Positions 18,035 to 27,363 of a DNA stretch of 64,000 nucleotides are shown one piece after another. A program made the translations under genes and the position numbers. Source of the DNA: Sulfuricellaceae bacterium (lineage in GTDB: Bacteria; Pseudomonadota; Gammaproteobacteria; Burkholderiales; Sulfuricellaceae); the NCBI GenBank assembly GCA_030690895.1, contig JAUYFQ010000158.1, positions 1 to 64,000 on the forward strand, read 5' to 3'. Every line of letters begins with the position of its first letter. Position 1 is the stretch's first letter. The notes under the pieces were generated by a model. It did no database searches and was not told where the DNA came from. It worked only from the letters and a program-made list of their open reading frames with translations.

Positions 18035-19399
18035 ATGAGTGACGCACAGCTCGACGCCATCAAACTCCCCCCTCATTCCATCGAGGCCGAACAGTCGGTT
18101 CTGGGCGGGCTATTGCTTGAAAACAACGCCTGGGATCGGATTGCGGATGTCATCGCCGAGAGCGATTTTTACCGGCATGATCACCGGCTGATTTTCCGGC
18201 ATATCTTCCGCTTGCTGGAAAACGGCAAGCCGGCCGATGTCATCACGGTTTCCGAAACGCTTGAACTCAGCGCGGAACTCAACAACGTTGGCGGCCTGGC
18301 CTACCTGGGCGCGTTGGTCCAGAACACCCCGAGCGCCGCGAATATCAAGCGCTACGCCGAAATTGTGCGCGACCGGGGCGTCATGCGTAAGCTGGCCGAA
18401 GTCGGCACGGCGATTGCGGACAGCGCCTACAACCCGCTGGGACGTCACGCCGGACAATTACTGGACGAAGCCGAGGGCAAAGTGCTTGAAATTGCGGAGG
18501 CCAATGCGCGCGGCAAGCAAGGCTTTGTCGAAATCCAGCCACTGCTGATCGAAGTCGTGGAGCGGATTGACGAGCTATTCCAACGCGACAACCCAGGCGA
18601 AGTCACCGGCATCCCGACCGGTTTCCATGATCTCGATCAGAAAACAGCGGGTCTTCAGCCTGGCGATCTGATCATCGTGGCAGGCCGCCCGAGTATGGGG
18701 AAAACGGCCTTTTCCATCAATATCGGCGAAAACGTTGCGCTACAGACCGGCTTGCCAGTCGCCATCTTCAGTATGGAAATGGGCGGTGCCCAGTTGGCGA
18801 TGCGTATGATCGGTTCGGTGGGTCGGCTCGATCAGGGAAAAATCCGCACCGGCAAGCTGCAGGATGAGGACTGGATCCGCCTGACCAATGCCGTCGGCAA
18901 ACTCAACGACGCGCCCATTCACATTGACGAAAGCGGCGCATTGACCGCCCTCGAACTGCGCGCCCGGGCGCGACGCCTGCACCGTCAATGCGGCAAGTTG
19001 GGCCTGATCATCATTGACTACATCCAGCTCATGAGCGGATCCGGCGGCGGAGAGAACCGCGCCACCGAAATTTCGGAAATTTCCCGTTCGCTCAAGGCGC
19101 TGGCCAAAGAACTCCATGTACCGGTGATTGCCCTGTCACAGCTCAACCGCAGCCTGGAACAAAGGCCAAACAAGCGCCCGGTGATGTCCGACCTGCGCGA
19201 GTCGGGTGCAATTGAGCAGGATGCCGATGTAATCCTGTTCATTTACCGCGATGAGGTGTACAACCCCGACACACCGGAAAAAGGTTCGGCCGAGATTATT
19301 ATCGGCAAACAGCGTAACGGCCCGATCGGCATGGTGCGCATGACCTTCCTGGGCGAATACACCCGCTTCGAAAATTATGCGCACGGCGGCGAGTATTAA
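18035..19399 (+). CDS. dnaB: replicative DNA helicase DnaB
   Basis: DnaB is the hexameric 5'-3' helicase at the replication fork. The 454-residue protein has the N-terminal collar domain (LPPHSIEAEQSVLGGLLLEN), a linker and the RecA-like domain with Walker A GRPSMGKTAF near residue 229, IIIDYIQLMSG and the C-terminal arginine-finger region (DADVILFIYRDEVY). Its last 23 nt overlap alr, an overlap that suggests co-transcription. Confidence 0.98.
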   Translation: MSDAQLDAIKLPPHSIEAEQSVLGGLLLENNAWDRIADVIAESDFYRHDHRLIFRHIFRLLENGKPADVITVSETLELSAELNNVGGLAYLGALVQNTPSAANIKRYAEIVRDRGVMRKLAEVGTAIADSAYNPLGRHAGQLLDEAEGKVLEIAEANARGKQGFVEIQPLLIEVVERIDELFQRDNPGEVTGIPTGFHDLDQKTAGLQPGDLIIVAGRPSMGKTAFSINIGENVALQTGLPVAIFSMEMGGAQLAMRMIGSVGRLDQGKIRTGKLQDEDWIRLTNAVGKLNDAPIHIDESGALTALELRARARRLHRQCGKLGLIIIDYIQLMSGSGGGENRATEISEISRSLKALAKELHVPVIALSQLNRSLEQRPNKRPVMSDLRESGAIEQDADVILFIYRDEVYNPDTPEKGSAEIIIGKQRNGPIGMVRMTFLGEYTRFENYAHGGEY

Positions 19400-20522
19400 G
19401 TCTCGCCCTCTCCGCGCCACCCTCCACCTGTCGGCGCTGCGGCATAATTTGGCGATCGCGCGACAGCACGCGCCCAACTCGCGAATTTTGGCTGTCATCA
19501 AGGCCAATGCCTATGGCCACGGCATGCTGCGTGCAGCTCGCGCGCTGGAGACGGCAGACGGATTTGCCGTCCTGAATCTTTCTGAAGCCATCCATTTGCG
19601 TGAAAGCGGCTTCAGGCAATTCATACTGTTGCTGGAAGGTATTTTTAGCGCCGACGAACTGCCCGAACTAGCCAGACATCAGATCGGATGCGTAATCCAC
19701 GCTACTTGGCAAGCCGACGCCATACTGGATGCCGGCCTCGCGCCTGAGATTCCTGTCTGGCTCAAACTCAATACCGGCATGAATCGATTGGGCCTGCAAG
19801 TTGGTGACTTCGAGTCTGTGCTTGGCCGCTTGCAAAACGCAGGGGCTCGCCTCACGCTGATGACCCATTTCTCCCGCGCCGACGAACCAGGTGGAACCTG
19901 TGCCCAGTTAGCGCGATTCGAAGGCATGACCAGCGCGCTGGCCCTGCCGCGCAGCATGGCCAATTCCGCCGCTTTGTTGAGCGCACCAACAACCCATGCC
20001 GACTGGGTTCGCCCAGGCATCATGCTGTATGGCGCATCCCCGCTGGACGCGCCAAAATACCTGAACCTGCTCAAACCAGCCATGACACTGAGCAGCGAAA
20101 TCATATCTATCCAGTCCATCCAGGCGGGTGAAACCGTCGGTTACGGCGACACCTTCATCGCACCCTGCGAAATGCGGGTCGGCACGGTCGCCTGCGGCTA
20201 TGCTGATGGCTACCCTAGGCATGCCCCCAGCGGCACCCCGGTGCTGGTCTACCCGCAAGGGGCAGGCCGTGGTTGTAAAGCCGATAAATCGGCAACAACC
20301 ACGCTCGGTGGCCAGCGCACTCGCCTGATTGGCCGGGTCTCCATGGATATGTTATCGGTCGATCTCACAAATCTGCCTGATGCCAGAATCGGTAGCCCCG
20401 TGACGCTGTGGGGGCAGGGATTGCCGGTTGAGGAAGTGGCGCAGGCCGCCGGCACGATCAGCTATGAATTGCTGTGCGCACTCGCCGCCAGAGTGCCCGT
20501 GGTCGAGGATGAAGATGGCTAA
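19377..20522 (+). CDS. alr: alanine racemase
   Basis: This PLP enzyme interconverts L- and D-alanine to supply peptidoglycan precursors. The 381-residue protein has the PLP-binding lysine in AVIKANAYGHG, the TIM-barrel segment with LMTHFSRAD and NSAALLS, and the catalytic tyrosine in ETVGYGDTFIA, with the C-terminal beta domain ending LAARVPVVED. The ATG at 19377 overlaps the end of dnaB by 23 nt. Its stop overlaps the radA start by 8 nt. Confidence 0.95.
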   Translation: MRTAASIKSRPLRATLHLSALRHNLAIARQHAPNSRILAVIKANAYGHGMLRAARALETADGFAVLNLSEAIHLRESGFRQFILLLEGIFSADELPELARHQIGCVIHATWQADAILDAGLAPEIPVWLKLNTGMNRLGLQVGDFESVLGRLQNAGARLTLMTHFSRADEPGGTCAQLARFEGMTSALALPRSMANSAALLSAPTTHADWVRPGIMLYGASPLDAPKYLNLLKPAMTLSSEIISIQSIQAGETVGYGDTFIAPCEMRVGTVACGYADGYPRHAPSGTPVLVYPQGAGRGCKADKSATTTLGGQRTRLIGRVSMDMLSVDLTNLPDARIGSPVTLWGQGLPVEEVAQAAGTISYELLCALAARVPVVEDEDG

Positions 20523-21870
20523 ATCCAAATCACTCTATACCTGCACCGAATGCGGCGGGCAGATGCCAAAATGGCAAGGCCAGTGCCCCCATTGCATGGC
20601 CTGGAACACACTGGTGGAAACGGTCGCGGAAACCAGCGCCGGAAGCCGTTATAACGCGCTTTCCGTCACCAGCAAGGTGCAAAGCCTGGCCGAAGTCGAA
20701 GCTCAGGAAGTACCGCGTGAGCCAACCGGCATAGCGGAGTTCGACCGCGTGCTGGGAGGAGGGTTGGTGCAGGGAGCGGTCATTTTGATCGGCGGCGATC
20801 CAGGCATAGGAAAATCGACGTTGCTGCTCCAGGCGCTCAGCCATTTAAGCCAGCGCCACAATGTGTTGTATGTAAGCGGGGAAGAATCGGCGCAACAAAT
20901 CGCCTCGCGCGCAAAACGGCTGGCGCTGGAAGCGCGAGCCGTACATTTACTGGCCGAGATCAGCCTGGAAAGAATACTTGCCACCCTGTCCAGTCAAAAA
21001 CCCGAAGTAGCGGTTATCGATTCAATCCAGACGCTCTATTCCGAAGCCTTGCAGTCCGCCCCCGGCAGCGTGGCGCAGGTGCGTGAATGCGCCGCACAAT
21101 TGACGCGCTTCGCCAAGCAGTCCGGCACCATTATTATCCTGGTTGGCCATGTCACCAAGGAGGGCGCACTGGCAGGGCCGCGCGTTCTGGAGCATATTGT
21201 GGACACCGTCCTCTATTTTGAGGGGGACAGCAATTCCAGCTTCCGGCTGGTGCGCGCTTTCAAGAACCGCTTCGGTGCAGTCAATGAGCTCGGCGTGTTT
21301 GCCATGACCGAAAAGGGTCTGCGAGAAGTCAGCAACCCCTCTGCGCTGTTTCTTTCCCACCACGGACAGGATGTGGCCGGTTCCTGCATCATGGTCACTC
21401 AGGAAGGCACCCGGCCACTACTGGTGGAGATTCAGGCGCTGGTCGATGAAGCGCACGCGCCGAACCCGCGCCGTTTGTCGGTTGGGCTGGAACAAAACCG
21501 CCTGGCCATGTTGCTGGCTGTGCTGCATCGCCATGCGGGGGTCGCCTGCTTCGATCAGGACGTGTTCGTCAATGCCGTGGGCGGCGTCAAGATCACCGAA
21601 CCGGCAGCCGACCTTTCCGTGTTGCTGGCCATCGTATCTTCACTCAGGAATAAACCACTGCCCTCAAAACTGGTAGTATTTGGCGAAGTCGGTTTGGCAG
21701 GTGAAATCAGACCGGTTCAACGCGGACTTGAGCGGCTGAGGGAAGCAGCAAAACTGGGGTTCACCCACGCGATCGTTCCTCACGCCAATCAACCCAAACA
21801 TGCAATTTCCGGCATGGAGATCACGCCGGTGGAAAGACTGGAGCAGGCAATTGCCTTCTGTAGGGGATAA
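20515..21870 (+). CDS. radA: DNA repair protein RadA
   Basis: RadA is a DnaB-like helicase that aids branch migration in homologous recombination. The 451-residue protein has an N-terminal zinc finger (CTECGG, CPHC), a RecA-like core with Walker A GGDPGIGKST, the RadA-specific KNRFG motif (FKNRFGAVNE), and a Lon-like C-terminal domain (PRRLSVGLEQNRLAMLLAVL, EVGLAGEIRPVQRG). Start ATG 20515 overlaps the alr stop; the frame is open further upstream but only in alr shadow. It completes the dnaB-alr-radA unit. Confidence 0.97.
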   Translation: MAKSKSLYTCTECGGQMPKWQGQCPHCMAWNTLVETVAETSAGSRYNALSVTSKVQSLAEVEAQEVPREPTGIAEFDRVLGGGLVQGAVILIGGDPGIGKSTLLLQALSHLSQRHNVLYVSGEESAQQIASRAKRLALEARAVHLLAEISLERILATLSSQKPEVAVIDSIQTLYSEALQSAPGSVAQVRECAAQLTRFAKQSGTIIILVGHVTKEGALAGPRVLEHIVDTVLYFEGDSNSSFRLVRAFKNRFGAVNELGVFAMTEKGLREVSNPSALFLSHHGQDVAGSCIMVTQEGTRPLLVEIQALVDEAHAPNPRRLSVGLEQNRLAMLLAVLHRHAGVACFDQDVFVNAVGGVKITEPAADLSVLLAIVSSLRNKPLPSKLVVFGEVGLAGEIRPVQRGLERLREAAKLGFTHAIVPHANQPKHAISGMEITPVERLEQAIAFCRG

Positions 21871-21892
21871 AACGCATGAAAAAATATCTACC

Positions 21893-22654
21893 ATGAAGTG
21901 GAAAATCAATGGCTTGAGTGATATCGGCCGGGTGCGCGCCGGGAATGAAGATTCCATCCTGTGGGACGAGCCGCTGGGTTTCGTGTTGCTGGCGGATGGA
22001 ATGGGCGGCCACGAGGGCGGCGAGATCGCCAGCCGGATCGCGGTTCAAAGCACCATGGAACACTTCAAAAAACCGCTCGAAAACCATTGGCGCGAACTGG
22101 AGTGGACCAGGAACATCAGCGATAACGTGCTCAAGCTTTATGCCGCAGTCAGCCATGCCAATCAGGCGGTTTATGAAATGGCGCAAGAACACCCCGAGCT
22201 GGAAGGCATGGGCACGACCTTGTTGGCAGCCCATTTTCATGGAAACCGTGCCACCCTCGCCCATATTGGCGATAGCCGAATCTATTTGTGGCGCAACGAA
22301 AAACTAACCCAACTCACCGTCGACCACACGCTGGAACAGCAGCAACTAAAATCCGATGAGCCTCTGCCTATTCTCGCCGACAATCCTGCCATGCACGGGA
22401 TACTGACCCGCGCGCTCGGGGTTGATCCGGTCGTGGAAGTCGATATGCGCGAGGTAGGCCTGGCTGACGGCGACCTGATTCTGCTCTGCTCGGACGGCTG
22501 TTACGATATGCTGCCCGCAGACGAAATGCCTATGACCCTGAAACAGCACCAGAACGATCCAGAAGCGCTGGCACAACAGTTGATTCGCCATGCAAACGAC
22601 AATGGGGGTTACGACAACCTCTCGGTTATCACGATCAAAATTCAGGCGGAATGA
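21893..22654 (+). CDS. PP2C-family Ser/Thr phosphatase (first copy)
   Basis: This 253-residue cytoplasmic protein removes phosphate from Ser/Thr residues with two metal ions. The metal-binding acidic motifs are intact: AGNEDSI, LADGMGGHEGG, AHIGDSRIYL, LCSDGCYDML and YDNLSV. It resembles the stand-alone PppA/Stp type. It begins 22 nt after radA and ends 3 nt before an FHA gene; the pair is duplicated at 25826-27352. The likely partner kinase is encoded at 24375-25688. Confidence 0.92.
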   Translation: MKWKINGLSDIGRVRAGNEDSILWDEPLGFVLLADGMGGHEGGEIASRIAVQSTMEHFKKPLENHWRELEWTRNISDNVLKLYAAVSHANQAVYEMAQEHPELEGMGTTLLAAHFHGNRATLAHIGDSRIYLWRNEKLTQLTVDHTLEQQQLKSDEPLPILADNPAMHGILTRALGVDPVVEVDMREVGLADGDLILLCSDGCYDMLPADEMPMTLKQHQNDPEALAQQLIRHANDNGGYDNLSVITIKIQAE

Positions 22655-22657
22655 TTC

Positions 22658-23410
22658 ATGTCCAAGCTGATCATACGTGGTGAAGATGGGAAAAAGAGCG
22701 AATTCGTTCTCGACAAGGAGCGGGTTACAATCGGACGTAAACCCAGCAACGACATCGTCGTGAACGATTCGGCGGTGAGCGGTCTGCATGCCACCATTAT
22801 CACGCTGGGCAAGGATTCGTTTCTCGAAGATCAGAACAGCACCAACGGCACCCAGGTTAATCGGGTGGATATTACCCGCTGCGTTCTGCACAACGAAGAC
22901 GAAATCAAAATCGCCCATGTCCGGATCACCTTCATCGCCGATCGGGTCAATCCGCCAGTCCCGCCGTCGCCATCGGACGAAACTCAAATCCATCCTTCAG
23001 GTTCCGGCCAGCAGGAGCAAGCCGATCCAATTACGCTGCTACCCGAGCTGACAGGTATAGATTCGGCCATGCTGCAGTCCGGTTCACAAACTAGGATGCA
23101 GGAACAGGAACCTGCAAGCATGCAGCGCACCCAATCCGGAACCAGGGGCACGGTTGGCAGGTTGCGCATCAAGTCCGGGCCAGGTTCCAGCCAGCTACTG
23201 GAACTGACACGCCCCAGCATCACGCTAGGCAAGCCTGGCATTCAGGTGGTCGCGATCACACAGCGCGAAGGTATTTATTACCTGGGAATGATTGAAGGTG
23301 ACGAATTACCTCTGATAAATGAAGCTGACATGAAATCCATGCCCTGCCGCCTGCACCATGGCGACACCATCCGCGTTGCCGGAATCCTGCTCGAATTTAC
23401 AATGAAATAA
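22658..23410 (+). CDS. FHA-domain protein with degenerate second FHA-like domain
   Basis: FHA domains bind phosphothreonine. The 250-residue protein has an intact N-terminal FHA (about 1-90) with GRKPSND, the SxxH signature in SGLHATI and NSTNGTQVN. A Pro/Ser/Gln-rich linker follows, then a C-terminal region (about 165-250, GRLRIKSGPGSSQLLEL to GDTIRVAGILLEF) with the FHA beta pattern but without the G-R-S-H residues, so it probably cannot bind phosphopeptide. It is the likely reader of kinase output. Its stop abuts the next gene. Confidence 0.9.
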   Translation: MSKLIIRGEDGKKSEFVLDKERVTIGRKPSNDIVVNDSAVSGLHATIITLGKDSFLEDQNSTNGTQVNRVDITRCVLHNEDEIKIAHVRITFIADRVNPPVPPSPSDETQIHPSGSGQQEQADPITLLPELTGIDSAMLQSGSQTRMQEQEPASMQRTQSGTRGTVGRLRIKSGPGSSQLLELTRPSITLGKPGIQVVAITQREGIYYLGMIEGDELPLINEADMKSMPCRLHHGDTIRVAGILLEFTMK

Positions 23411-23425
23411 GTGGTAATAATTTCC

Positions 23426-23893
23426 ATGACACCATCCCCTTTGCTAATCCTGATCAGCTTGGTCACCGCACTCGCACTGACAGGCTGTAGCGAACCAAAA
23501 GACACGCATCCGAATCAGCCCGTTACCAAGCGCAAGGCCGTTTTCAAGGAAATACTGCGCACCTTCGAGCCGCTCGGACAAGTGGTCCGGGAACGGGAAG
23601 ACTATCAACCACAAGCTTTCCTAGCCGGGGCAAAAGAACTGGATAGACTGGCCTCGCATCCTTGGCAATTTTTTACGCCGGACAGTAACTATCCGCCGAC
23701 CCGCGCAAAAACGGAGGTGTGGGACAAGCCACAGGAATTCAAACAGGCACAGGAACAGTTTCAGGCAAAAATAGCGAGTCTCGCCAAAGTAGCCGAGAGC
23801 GGCAAGATCGAGCTGATTCGGCCAGCGTTTGACGAGGTGGAGAAAAGCTGTAAATCCTGCCACCAGCAGTTCAGAGGTAACGGCAAAAAATAA
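23426..23893 (+). CDS. cytochrome c'-type lipoprotein
   Basis: The 155-residue protein starts with a lipoprotein signal peptide whose lipobox is ALTGC, so the mature protein would be lipid-anchored at the periplasmic side. The mature part looks like a four-helix bundle with a single C-terminal haem site CKSCH, the cytochrome c' (class II) arrangement. A GTG at 23411 in frame is an alternative start. Such proteins bind NO or other small ligands, or act in electron transfer. Its placement at the end of a PP2C-FHA unit is unusual. It is convergent with the next gene, only 7 nt apart. Confidence 0.8.
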   Translation: MTPSPLLILISLVTALALTGCSEPKDTHPNQPVTKRKAVFKEILRTFEPLGQVVREREDYQPQAFLAGAKELDRLASHPWQFFTPDSNYPPTRAKTEVWDKPQEFKQAQEQFQAKIASLAKVAESGKIELIRPAFDEVEKSCKSCHQQFRGNGKK

Positions 23894-23900
23894 AAGCCGT

Positions 23901-24368
23901 TTACTTCTTTATTCGAACTGCGTCCCGCTCCTCGCGATAAATCGGCTCCCAGGCAGGATGCCCTTCTTCTGAGGCGGAAAGCCTGAACTGTGGGTTCAGA
24001 CTGAAAATCTTCCTGAACTCCACCCTGCACGCAGCTTTCTCTCCCGACGTACAGTAAATAAACGCGAGATACTTGCGTGCCGTCACTTGATTGCCGGTAG
24101 AAAGCGAGCCGGCATTCAGGGCGTTCCGCAGCTGAGTGCTTGCATCGGCGTACTGTCCCTCGTCATAACGACTGATCCCCGCCTTCAATGCCTGCTCGGC
24201 CCCTGCCGCCGCCGAGGGCTCCGGCTTTTTTACCGTCTCTTCACTGTTTTTACGGACAGGCTGCGTTTCGACACTTTTTTTGGGGACGGGTTTCTTTTCC
24301 GGATTGCTATTGCAACCCGACATCAGAAGAGAAAACAGCAAAACTGCAAATAGGGATGTGTAATTCAA
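23901..24368 (-). CDS. TPR-like lipoprotein (TssQ-like)
   Basis: The 155-residue protein has a lipoprotein signal peptide (lipobox LMSGC), a Lys/Pro/Glu-rich linker, and a short TPR-like helical region (AGISRYDEGQYADASTQLRNAL, ARKYLAFIYCTSGEKAACR). The end, LNPQFRLSASEEGHPAWEPIY, resembles the small lipoproteins annotated as TssQ, which accompany some type VI secretion regulatory kinases. No T6SS structural gene is in this window, so the T6SS link is only a suggestion. It lies 6 nt downstream of the kinase gene and is co-transcribed with it. Confidence 0.6.
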   Translation of the reverse strand: MNYTSLFAVLLFSLLMSGCNSNPEKKPVPKKSVETQPVRKNSEETVKKPEPSAAAGAEQALKAGISRYDEGQYADASTQLRNALNAGSLSTGNQVTARKYLAFIYCTSGEKAACRVEFRKIFSLNPQFRLSASEEGHPAWEPIYREERDAVRIKK

Positions 24369-24374
24369 AATCGC

Positions 24375-25688
24375 TCAATCAAATTTGTGACGGATTTTTA
24401 TTTGGCCACCTGGCGGAATATCAACCGTTGAAATAACGCTGTGGTGCCCCGGGTTCCGGATTTCCACCTTATGCTTACCCGCAGCCAGGTTTAATGTATT
24501 CAGGGGAGGCGAGATCCCCTCGTTCTTGCCATCCACGATTATCTCACCCCAAGGTGAAATGGCAATGGATAGATCTCCCGTCGCCACCGGGACAGTCTGC
24601 GCAGCTTGCGGGGATGGGCTGGTCCGTTCGACGCCAGTGTCGTCAGGCTGATGAAAAAGCAGCCAACCCGCCATCGCCATTACCAGCACTGACAATGCCA
24701 CTATTTTCTTCCAGAAACCCGACGACCGGATGTGCGTGGAGAGCGGCTCGCTTCGGGCCATGATGGCCGTCTGCTCATCCTCATGAATCAATTTTTCGCT
24801 CAGCGATTGCGGTTTGCTGTGGTCCAGCGCATTTTTCCGTTCACCCATCGGGCTGGTTTGAGCATTGAATTCAAGTTCCTTGTAATTCAATAAATCTTCA
24901 GCCATCTCGGCCGCCGTCTGATAACGGTCATCAGGCAATTTGGCCAGCGCTCTGCTCACGATATGGTCAAACGCCGCAGGCAACCCGGCGCGCAAGCTTC
25001 CGGGCAGAGCGGGGGTATCATTCAGAATACGGTACATCAAGGCGCTGATATTCTCACCATCAAAAGGTGTTTGTCCTGTCAGCATTTCAAAAAGCACGAC
25101 CCCCAGTGAAAAAATGTCCGCCCGACCGTCTACATCTTTCCCTATGACCTGCTCAGGAGACATGTATTTCGGGGACCCCAAAATCATGCCAGCCATCGTT
25201 CTCGACGCAGCAGGGATCAGGGCAATGCCAAAATCGGTAATTTTGACTACCCCGTTTTTCAGGATCATGACGTTGGATGGCTTGATATCACGGTGCACAA
25301 CGCCGTGTTCGTGTGCAAAAGCCAAGCCCCGCGCAACGCCTGCCGCAATCTCAACAACCCGCTCCAGCGGCAAGGGCTTTCCGCTGTCCAGCAAGTCGCG
25401 CAATTCCTCCCCTTCGAGAAACTCCATTGCCATGTAGGCCAGTTCGCCCGTATCGCCCACATCGTAAATCGTGACAATATTGGGATGATTTAGCCGCCCG
25501 GCCGAGCCAGCCTCCCGATAAAAACGGCTTTCGAAGTCAATACGCTCATCCTTGGAAAGCGCCAGATTGATGGTTTTGATCGCCACAACCCGCTGCAACA
25601 TCGGGTCCCGCGCCCGATACACCACCCCCATCGCGCCACGCCCGATCTCGGAAAGAATTTCGTACCGACCAATTTTAGAATTTCCCAT
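24375..25688 (-). CDS. membrane Ser/Thr protein kinase with PEGA-like C-terminus
   Basis: This 437-residue Hanks-type kinase has the glycine loop GRGAMG (16-21), K38, HRDIKPSN (H132, D134, K136), DFG (152-154) and SPEQ. After a juxtamembrane stretch comes one membrane helix near residues 325-345 (VALSVLVMAMAGWLLF) and an extracytoplasmic PEGA-type domain ending DIPPGGQIKIRHKFD. It would phosphorylate cytoplasmic targets in response to an envelope signal. PP2C-FHA pairs lie on both sides, giving a writer-eraser-reader set. All catalytic residues are present. Confidence 0.95.
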   Translation of the reverse strand: MGNSKIGRYEILSEIGRGAMGVVYRARDPMLQRVVAIKTINLALSKDERIDFESRFYREAGSAGRLNHPNIVTIYDVGDTGELAYMAMEFLEGEELRDLLDSGKPLPLERVVEIAAGVARGLAFAHEHGVVHRDIKPSNVMILKNGVVKITDFGIALIPAASRTMAGMILGSPKYMSPEQVIGKDVDGRADIFSLGVVLFEMLTGQTPFDGENISALMYRILNDTPALPGSLRAGLPAAFDHIVSRALAKLPDDRYQTAAEMAEDLLNYKELEFNAQTSPMGERKNALDHSKPQSLSEKLIHEDEQTAIMARSEPLSTHIRSSGFWKKIVALSVLVMAMAGWLLFHQPDDTGVERTSPSPQAAQTVPVATGDLSIAISPWGEIIVDGKNEGISPPLNTLNLAAGKHKVEIRNPGHHSVISTVDIPPGGQIKIRHKFD

Positions 25689-25825
25689 AATAGTGAAATT
25701 ATAAAAGCAAATTGGCCTCTTACATCAAAGTCTCTCACAAACAACCTTGCCTACACCTTGGCAGGATGCGAGAATGACAAGAAAATAGACGCCAGTAGCG
25801 CGCACCAAGGGAGAGACACATCATC

Positions 25826-26641
25826 ATGAGTTTAAGAAGTGCGCTGGAAATTGCAACGCTGACCGACACCGGGGTTGTGCGTTCATTTAACGAAGATGCC
25901 GTTGCCACCGAATTTGATCTCGGCCTGGTGCTGGTGGCAGATGGAATGGGTGGCTACAAGGCTGGAGATGTCGCCAGCGGGCTGGCATCATCCGTCATCA
26001 TGAGCGAAATCAAGCATCAGATGAACGCGTCCACACCAGACAGCGGGGCGATTGGCGCCATCCTGGTGAACGCGATCAAGTTGACCAACCAGAAGATATT
26101 TCGGGCGGCACAGTCCAACCTCCAATATCAGGGCATGGGAACAACAGTCGTTGTCGCCATGTTTCACGACAACCAGATTTTTTTCGCTCATGTCGGAGAC
26201 TCGCGCCTTTACCGCTTGCGGAGAGGAAAACTGACTGTTCTGACGCAGGATCACTCAATTCTGCATGACCAGGTGGCCGCTGGCCTGATTTCTGCTGACG
26301 ACGCAAAAACTTCCCATAACCGAAATCTGGTCACCCAAGCACTGGGCATTGAAGCGGATCTCGAGTGTCGTGCGGAGAGCAAGACCGTCGAACTTGGAGA
26401 CATTTACATTCTATGTTCGGACGGATTGAATGACATGGTCGACGATGCGGATATTGAACTGGCCGCTGACGCACTCAATGCAAACATGCAGCTCATGGTA
26501 AGCCAAATGATCATGATGGCGAATGACAACGGGGGACACGACAATATCTCCGTCTCAGCGATCAAGGTCCTCAAGCCATTCCCGGCAGGCGAAGATGCGC
26601 CAAAAGGCTTTCTGAGCCGCATGTTTGGCTGGCTAAAGTAA
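25826..26641 (+). CDS. PP2C-family Ser/Thr phosphatase (second copy)
   Basis: The 271-residue protein is a paralogue of the phosphatase at 21893. Metal-binding motifs are intact: FNEDAV, VADGMGGYKAGD, AHVGDSRLYRL, LCSDGLNDM and HDNISV. It is divergent from the kinase gene across a 137-bp gap that should contain both promoters. It ends 9 nt before the second FHA gene. It should counteract the kinase. Confidence 0.93.
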   Translation: MSLRSALEIATLTDTGVVRSFNEDAVATEFDLGLVLVADGMGGYKAGDVASGLASSVIMSEIKHQMNASTPDSGAIGAILVNAIKLTNQKIFRAAQSNLQYQGMGTTVVVAMFHDNQIFFAHVGDSRLYRLRRGKLTVLTQDHSILHDQVAAGLISADDAKTSHNRNLVTQALGIEADLECRAESKTVELGDIYILCSDGLNDMVDDADIELAADALNANMQLMVSQMIMMANDNGGHDNISVSAIKVLKPFPAGEDAPKGFLSRMFGWLK

Positions 26642-26650
26642 GGAAAAATC

Positions 26651-27352
26651 ATGGCAAAACTGGTTCTGAGTCTGGGCGACGACATACTGGGCTATCACTT
26701 CCTCGAAAAGGATCGCTTCACGATCGGGCGCAAGCCGAGTAACGATATGCATATCGATGACGCCTCCGTCAGCAAGGAGCACGCCGCTATCATAACCGTC
26801 GGCAATGACCAGATTCTCGAAGACTTGGGCAGCACCAACGGTACCCTGGTCAATGGCAGAAAAATCGGCAAACACATTCTGCAGAATAACGACACCATAG
26901 ATATCGGCCGCTATCAGCTTAGGTATATCAACCAGAAGGCCAAGCCAGGCATGGACTTCGACCGCACCATCATGATGATGCCGGTCATCAACCTGAAAAA
27001 AGGTGAGGGGTCGGGCGATACCGTAACCAATGTCGAGGTGCCTGCAGATCGAGCAGTATCGGTCGCTCGTGCTGCGAATATCAATTCACCTCTCGGCGGA
27101 GTCAACGGGGTTTCAGGCACGCATGCCGGGCAAACGCTGGAACTGAAAAGACCGCTGGCCACATTCGGGAAACCGGGCGTTCAGGTTGCCGTCATCAACC
27201 GCCGCCCGCACGGCTACACAATCACCCATGTCGAGGGCAAAAAATTCCCTCAGGTAAACAACAAGACCATTGGGGAAGTTGCCTGCCCGCTAGCAGATGG
27301 GGACGAAATCGAGGTTGGCGGTGAAAAATTGAAATTTTTCATGAGCAAGTAA
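26651..27352 (+). CDS. FHA-domain protein (second copy)
   Basis: The 233-residue protein is a paralogue of the one at 22658. The N-terminal FHA (about 1-92) has GRKPSND, the SxxH signature in SKEHAAI and GSTNGTLVN. The C-terminal part (about 150-233, GTHAGQTLELKRPLATFGKP to EIEVGGEKLKFFMSK) again looks like a second FHA-type sandwich without the phosphopeptide-binding residues. GGAAAAATC precedes the ATG. It converges with the SDR gene after only 11 nt. Confidence 0.92.
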   Translation: MAKLVLSLGDDILGYHFLEKDRFTIGRKPSNDMHIDDASVSKEHAAIITVGNDQILEDLGSTNGTLVNGRKIGKHILQNNDTIDIGRYQLRYINQKAKPGMDFDRTIMMMPVINLKKGEGSGDTVTNVEVPADRAVSVARAANINSPLGGVNGVSGTHAGQTLELKRPLATFGKPGVQVAVINRRPHGYTITHVEGKKFPQVNNKTIGEVACPLADGDEIEVGGEKLKFFMSK

Positions 27353-27363
27353 GCCCGCCAGGC

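Noticed and set aside
21893-27352. type VI secretion locus
   Set aside because: Kinase, phosphatase, FHA and TssQ-like genes are present, but no tss structural gene is in the window.
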